Positions 58,853 through 64,000 of a DNA stretch of 64,000 nucleotides are shown here, one piece after another. Under the pieces are notes generated by a model, which was not told the origin of the DNA, searched no databases, and saw only the letters and a program-made list of their open reading frames with translations. The stretch comes from Daucus carota subsp. sativus (taxonomy: Eukaryota; Streptophyta; Magnoliopsida; Apiales; Apiaceae), in assembly GCF_001625215.2 (NCBI RefSeq), contig NC_030381.2, positions 45,444,689-45,508,688 of the forward strand. The letters run 5' to 3'. The translations under genes were made by a program, and so were the position numbers. The stretch's first letter is position 1. Each line of letters begins with the position of its first letter.

Positions 58853-59267
58853 TTTCCGATCGAAACCCTAATTTAAGTCTGAAGATATCGATTTTGTATG
58901 CACTCAATAATAATTAGGTTGGCTTGGCTCACAGGAATACTGGGCTACAAACCATTTCTTTTTTACTTGGTTGGCTCACTAATTGTGTCTACGGTTGAGG
59001 AACCAGTAGTTAAATAATCCCGCAACCTTTAATCAGAATATAGAGTAATTCAACTGAAATTATCGTTTTCCATTATTTAGAATGATTGATATCAAATCAG
59101 GAATTATGCCACAATTAATATCAGCTTTACTGAGACAACTCCTTTTGAATCTCTGTATATCCATATTTCGTCTATTCTGCATAAACTACATTACTGATTA
59201 AACATGTACATATATGACAGAATTCTTATCCTAACATGTCTGAAATATATCACAGTGTTCTTGTCTG
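58853..59267. other. F-box promoter and receptor kinase 3' flank
   Basis: The left part should hold the F-box gene's start region. The right part from 59108 is the receptor kinase 3' flank that is duplicated at 56489. Confidence 0.5.
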
Positions 59268-61040
59268 CTATGAAGATCTAAACGACTCATGGCCAAGAGG
59301 CAATGGCCTCTCGGGCAATTCTGGGATATCGATATCACTTTCTAACATCTTTAAAGCATCAGCAATTGTAGGCCTGAGAGTCACCATTACATGAGCACAA
59401 AGTAGGCCAACATGAACAAATCTTTCCATCACTATCTTTGGTCCGTCGTCTCTCACAATGGGATCAAATATTTCACCAACATTTCTGGACTTAACATGAT
59501 GCCAAGCCCAATCAATGATCAAAACAGTAGAAGAATCTGATGTGCCCAACACTTTCCTTCCACTCAGAATCTCAAGAATTATAATGCCGAAGCTGTAAAC
59601 ATCACTCTTCTCTGTTAGCTGTCCATAGAGCGCGTATTCTGGTGCCAAGTATCCGTATGTTCCAGCTACTCTGGTTGTGAAATGAGACTGGCCTTCTGTA
59701 CTTTGTTTCGCCAATCCAAAATCGGCTAGTCTGGCTTTCATATCAGAATCTAATAGTATGTTGGTTGGCTTTATATCGCGGTGATAAATAGCAGGTTTGA
59801 TTTCATGGTGCAGATAGGCTAATCCTTTCGCGACATCAAGAATAATGCTCTTGGGCACAGGCCAATCCAAACCCTCCCTTTTTGAAATGGATCCGCGATT
59901 AAACAAATAATCATCTAAACTACCATTTGACATGAAGTCATAAACAAGAAACCTTCTATTACCTCTAGCATCACTCGTGACACAAAACCCTCTTAGAATA
60001 AGCAGGTTTCGATGCCTAATTTTACTGATAATTTCTGCTTCATTCGTGAAATCTACATCGTCCCCATTCGTGTCCTTATCAAGAAGCTGCTTAACTGCCA
60101 CTTCCGTGCCATCCGAAAGAACACCCTTGTAAACAACTCCATACCCACCTTGTCCTATCAAGTTCCTCTGCGAAAACCCGCCTGTGGCTTGCTCAAGCTC
60201 CCCTATGTTGAACCATTTTGCACCTGTGTTAGGCAAGACCTTGGCCTTAACACCCCTAACATACTCTTCATGTAACGCATTCTGTTTTCGTATAGACTCA
60301 CTCTTTCGGTACACAATGATCACAACCCCAGCTCCCAACACTCCCGTTAAGGCACCGAATAATCCAAAAACAATCTTGAGTATGCTTGTTCTAGATAGAC
60401 CCTTTGATCCGTCACTTGTTGCTGAGCTTGACAAGGGCAATTGAAACATACAAAAAGTGGCTCTAACATCATCTGGGACACGCTTATTCACAACTCCAGC
60501 AGTATACAAAAGAGTGTAAACAGAACATTTTGTCGAGTTCTGATCAAATGCTGTCAAGAGAGAGCTTACCTTAGAGACAGCATCAAGGCAAGATTTGCAC
60601 TGCGTCAGGCCGATAAAATCTGTGTTACAAGATAAATCAAGCTCACCAGAACTTCGAACTTTTTCATCCCAATTTTCAGTTGTTTCAATTCCAGCACAAT
60701 TAGAGAGGTTGGACACGAGGTCTTTCGTCGTGTTTGGGCAAGATGGGAAAAGATCCAAGGAAGCAAGCTCATCCTTGAAATCGGTTAAACATGAAGATGC
60801 AGCATCTTGGTTTGGAAGATAAAACTTTGAAGTGTCTTTGAGGTATCTTGAAAGGCCAAGATTAAGAAGGCCTTGGATAGCCTGGCAACAAGTTTTAGCC
60901 GTCGGTTCGACACAGACTGTAGTGTTCCATGGAAATGTCTTGACATAACTAAACTTAATGGGGCATGAAGAATATGCAGAGAAACTAAAGAGAGTGATCA
61001 AACAAAAAACTAAAGCCCACCAATTATTAGTCCTCCCCAT
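59268..61040 (-). CDS. receptor-like kinase, At1g11050/SPARK type, copy 1
   Basis: A 590-residue intronless frame. I start it at the ATG at 61040 because it gives a clean signal peptide (NNWWALVFCLITLFSFSAYS); the upstream ATG at 61112 would bury it. The ectodomain (about 28-215) is Cys-rich (CPIKFSY, FPWNTTVC, CCQAIQGLL, LTQCKSCLDAVSKVSSLL), like the SPARK-type ectodomain of RKF3/At1g11050 relatives. One membrane segment follows (ILKIVFGLFGALTGVLGAG). The kinase has GQGGYGVVYKG, VAVKQLLD, HRDIKPTNILLD, ADFGLAK and YGYLAPEY, so it should be catalytically active. It acts at the plasma membrane; the ligand is unknown. A second gene of the type lies 1.5 kb to the right. Confidence 0.92.
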   Translation of the reverse strand: MGRTNNWWALVFCLITLFSFSAYSSCPIKFSYVKTFPWNTTVCVEPTAKTCCQAIQGLLNLGLSRYLKDTSKFYLPNQDAASSCLTDFKDELASLDLFPSCPNTTKDLVSNLSNCAGIETTENWDEKVRSSGELDLSCNTDFIGLTQCKSCLDAVSKVSSLLTAFDQNSTKCSVYTLLYTAGVVNKRVPDDVRATFCMFQLPLSSSATSDGSKGLSRTSILKIVFGLFGALTGVLGAGVVIIVYRKSESIRKQNALHEEYVRGVKAKVLPNTGAKWFNIGELEQATGGFSQRNLIGQGGYGVVYKGVLSDGTEVAVKQLLDKDTNGDDVDFTNEAEIISKIRHRNLLILRGFCVTSDARGNRRFLVYDFMSNGSLDDYLFNRGSISKREGLDWPVPKSIILDVAKGLAYLHHEIKPAIYHRDIKPTNILLDSDMKARLADFGLAKQSTEGQSHFTTRVAGTYGYLAPEYALYGQLTEKSDVYSFGIIILEILSGRKVLGTSDSSTVLIIDWAWHHVKSRNVGEIFDPIVRDDGPKIVMERFVHVGLLCAHVMVTLRPTIADALKMLESDIDIPELPERPLPLGHESFRSS

Positions 61041-62563
61041 GTTCTTGCTTTCGCAGTCTCTAGAATTCGATAGAAACACTGGTCGAAGGTTAATGTGGCA
61101 CCAAGGTAACATTCAAACTAGCACACCATGGAATTGGTGGTGGACTCACAGTCAACGTAACACGTTTGGCAAATGACAAAAGAGTTTAGTTAAAATATCT
61201 AACCATGAAGACTAGTGATGTTGAACTCGTTGTTAACTATTTAGCTGATCACATGGGTTTTTAGTGGAAGTAGCTACAATGTTCCCATCTAAGAAAATAA
61301 AGATTCGAAAACAAAGGGAGACCCTACAAGTTGAAGTAGCTTTGGATTGTCATCGTAGTTGGTATTATGCTAAGGGTTCCAATTTTATCTTACGAGACAA
61401 GAATATAAGTACAAAGCAAGGCCCTGCAAGTTAAAGCAAAAGAGATCAGGGCAACTGCTGAATGCTAGGTGTTGAATAATGTTTGTCGTATCATAAGCAT
61501 TCCTCTAATACCTTAAGGTTTTAGATAAGCTGATTACTTAACATGGTATCAGAACCCGCTCTAACACCTTAAGATTTTACATGAGCTGGTTACTTAAAAC
61601 TAGGTACTTGCATCGCAACATAGTTGACATTTTTCACTTCACATCTTGGTATAAGTGGAGAACTCCGAATCTTGTTGAAATTTCGTATGCATTCAAAAGT
61701 TTCTGGCTGACCTGACCAATTTTTTTTAGATATCTAGCTGACCTTTACCAAAGTATTGCACCATAAATATGCATATCTGTCTTGAAGCTGTATATTTGCT
61801 GCTCTACTAATTTATATTAAGGTGAGGTATTTGACCTACACCTCTTGTTGGCTGGCTTAAAATTTTCACTTCGTATCTGATATTAAGATGACCAATGAGA
61901 AGGATTTCCAGGACATTAAAACAAGAATTTAAGCATCAAACACAAAATAAGACAGATGAGCTTTGATGTGAATGTTAAAGATCATAGTAATCAAGGACAC
62001 TAATATTGGCCAAAAGTGGAGGTACCATGTAGTAAATTGTAGGCAGCAAAAAATTTTACAGGGTCGCAGATACCATAAGGAGTCCAGGTTTGATGTGTTT
62101 AAGATCAATTTAGGCTGTAAATGAGCGCAAACCACATATCAAATGAATCAACTATACTTTTTCTGGAAGATAAACTAGATTTACAAATTTGGAACAATTT
62201 TTTGCTTGGCACCTAGGACATCAGTGAGGATTGGCTTTTCAAGGGATCCACACAATATCTTGAAAAGCCGCCCTTCTGCTTTTTCCTAATTGATTTGAAT
62301 TGTTTGCGTGTTGCAATCCTAACTTTTAATTATTAAAGGTCAGCAGTCATAGCTGAAGACTTGATGCATCAACATTTCCTGTTTCAGGTTATTAATATAA
62401 ATAGACAGAGGTCATTTTAAAATTTCCATTTCAAGTATTCATTTTTCAGTAATCAGTACATATATCCAAGATGTAAAAGAAATAGAAAATAGAACCAATG
62501 GAATAAATCTTGTCCTAGATTACACAGACCTCAGCTAATAAAATATACCAGTCCACCGTGCTG
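61041..62563. other. intergenic between the two receptor kinases
   Basis: It should hold the promoter of copy 1 and the 3' UTR of copy 2. Around 61540-61553 is AACATGGTATCAGA, like a copia LTR end plus tRNA primer site, with 'ccttaag.tttta.atgagctggttactta' blocks repeated beside it. This may be a relic of a retrotransposon LTR. No gene seen. Confidence 0.4.
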
Positions 62564-64000
62564 CTAGCTGATACTCGACCTTATCCCTGATGACATTGCA
62601 AATGGTGATGTGTTCGAGTGCAGTGAAGATCTAAACGATTCATGGCCTAGAGGCAATGGCCTTTCGGGTAGTCTTGGGATATCTATATCACCTTCTAACA
62701 TCTTTAAAGCATCGGAAATTGTTGGCCTCAGAGCCACCATTACATGAGCACAAAGTATGCCAACATGTACAAATCTTTCCATCACTGCCTTTGGTCCATC
62801 CTCCCTCACAATGGGATCGAAAATCTCCTCAACATCTCCAGACTTGACATGATCCCAGGCCCAATCAGTGATCAAAACTGTCGAAGAATTTGATGTGTCC
62901 AACACTTTCCTTCCACTCAGGATTTCCAGAATTATAATGCCAAAACTATAAACATCACTTTTCTCTGTCAGTTGTCCATACAGCGCGTATTCTGGTGCCA
63001 GATATCCGTATGTTCCAGCTACTCTTGTTGTGAGATGCGATTGGCCTTCTGTACTCTGTTTCGCCAGTCCAAAATCTGCTACTCTAGCTTTCATATCAGA
63101 ATCTAATAGTATGTTAGTTGACTTTATGTCGCGGTGATAAATTGCAGGCTTGATACCATAGTGCAAATACGCTAGCCCTTTGGCGATATCAAGAATAATG
63201 TTCTTGCGCATAGGCCAACTCAAAAGATGCCTTTTCGAACTGGATGCAGAATTGAACAAATGCTCATCTAAACTACCATTTGACATGAAATCATAAACAA
63301 GATATCTTCTGTTACCTTTAATAGCATCACTTGTGACACAAAAGCCTCTGAGAGCAAGAAGATTTCGATGCCTAATCTTGCTAATAATCTCTGCTTCATT
63401 TGTGAACTCCACATCATCTCCATTTGTGTCCATATCTAGCAGTTGCTTCACTGCCACTACTGTCCCATCCAGAAGAACCCCTTTATAAACAATCCCATAT
63501 CCGCCCTGTCCGATCAGATTCCTCTGTGAAAATCCACCTGTGGCTTGCTCAAGCTCCCCTACATGAAACCATTTTGCACCTGTATTCGGCAAAACTTTAG
63601 CTTTCACACCCCTAACATATTCCTCGTGCAACGCATCTTGTTTGCGTTCAATCTCCCTCTTTCTATACAAAATAATCACACCCCAAGCTGCTAAAACTCC
63701 AATAAAAGCACCCAGAGATCCGAAAACAATCTTGAGTATACTTCTTCTAGACAGACCTGAATTATTAGTAGAAGCGGATCTTGATAAAGGCAAGCCAAAT
63801 ATACAAGCAGCAGTCCTAACATCCTCCGGCCCATACTCATTCACCATACCAGCAGCATACAAAATAGTATAATAAAAACACTTCGTCGAATTCGTGTTAT
63901 ATGAAGTCAACATAGAGCTCACCCTTAGGCCAGCATCAAGACACGAGCTGCATTTTGTCAGCCCTGTTAGATCCGAATTACACGACGAATCAAGCTCACT
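62564..64000 (-). CDS. receptor-like kinase, At1g11050/SPARK type, copy 2 (N-terminus outside window)
   Basis: The frame stays open to the window edge at 64000, so the gene begins to the right. Visible: the end of the Cys-rich ectodomain (ELDSSCNSDLTGLTKCSSC), one membrane segment (ILKIVFGSLGAFIGVLAAWG) and a full kinase (GQGGYGIVYKG, VAVKQLLD, HRDIKSTNILLD, ADFGLAK, YGYLAPEY). It is closely similar to copy 1, but the C-terminus runs 17 residues longer past HESFRSS. It should be an active plasma-membrane kinase. Tandem duplicate of copy 1. Confidence 0.92.
   Translation of the reverse strand, partial: SELDSSCNSDLTGLTKCSSCLDAGLRVSSMLTSYNTNSTKCFYYTILYAAGMVNEYGPEDVRTAACIFGLPLSRSASTNNSGLSRRSILKIVFGSLGAFIGVLAAWGVIILYRKREIERKQDALHEEYVRGVKAKVLPNTGAKWFHVGELEQATGGFSQRNLIGQGGYGIVYKGVLLDGTVVAVKQLLDMDTNGDDVEFTNEAEIISKIRHRNLLALRGFCVTSDAIKGNRRYLVYDFMSNGSLDEHLFNSASSSKRHLLSWPMRKNIILDIAKGLAYLHYGIKPAIYHRDIKSTNILLDSDMKARVADFGLAKQSTEGQSHLTTRVAGTYGYLAPEYALYGQLTEKSDVYSFGIIILEILSGRKVLDTSNSSTVLITDWAWDHVKSGDVEEIFDPIVREDGPKAVMERFVHVGILCAHVMVALRPTISDALKMLEGDIDIPRLPERPLPLGHESFRSSLHSNTSPFAMSSGIRSSIS

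Noticed and set aside
61041-61112. Upstream ATG at 61112 for receptor kinase copy 1
   Set aside because: It would add 24 residues before a clear signal peptide. The ATG at 61040 fits the family start.
61480-61600. Possible LTR and primer binding site (AACATGGTATCAGA)
   Set aside because: Only a short match. No second LTR or internal domain lies nearby, so it is noted as a possible relic only.
1-64000. CRISPR arrays, operons, ribosome binding sites
   Set aside because: This is plant nuclear DNA. The direct repeats are microsatellites, target duplications or transposon parts; none has spacer structure.

Overview
This is nuclear DNA of a flowering plant. The genes have many introns with GT/AG boundaries, intergenic DNA is AT-rich, and the protein families are plant families: SWI3C, amino acid permeases, A1-type cyclin, plastid-type signal peptidase, PGG-ankyrin and SPARK-type receptor kinases. 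Non-autonomous transposons of almost every DNA superfamily are present. Protein similarity suggests a eudicot, probably an asterid. I cannot name the species from sequence alone.

Layout. 1-7.2 kb holds the 3' half of a SWI3C chromatin-remodelling gene (+), facing a small DUF688-like gene (-, 8.0-8.5 kb). An ankyrin/PGG membrane protein gene (-) follows at 9.2-10.6 kb. From 11.6 to 37.6 kb lies a degraded tandem array of amino acid permease (AAP) genes, all on the minus strand. Three genes are structurally complete when spliced (AAP-1 472 aa, AAP-2 483 aa, AAP-3 477 aa). At least two further 'ghost' units keep only the flanking repeats. Between AAP-1 and AAP-2 sits a 7.8 kb insertion. It is a broken threonine synthase copy with a 1.4 kb hAT-like element in its 5' leader and a defective Ty1/copia retrotransposon inside its coding part, all bounded by an 85 bp inverted repeat.

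37.6-45.7 kb has no genes. It holds MITEs, a 2.8 kb non-autonomous Helitron and an old hAT-like element. 45.8-49.6 kb is a complete 11-exon A1-type cyclin gene (471 aa, +). 50.8-53.6 kb is a complete 6-exon type I signal peptidase gene of the chloroplast processing peptidase type (191 aa, +). 55.5-64 kb is a locally duplicated cluster on the minus strand: fragments of an F-box gene and a receptor kinase, then the intact F-box gene, an intact receptor kinase and a second receptor kinase cut by the window end.

The most informative feature is that the AAP units are paralogous to each other, so many insertions can be compared with an empty site in the same window. This gives target-site duplications for hAT, Mutator-like, CACTA and Stowaway-like elements, and shows an exact intron difference (probable loss) in AAP-3. 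The genes are not functionally linked apart from the duplicated families. All coordinates, exon joins and target-site duplications were read by eye. Family names rest on remembered family motifs, not searches.
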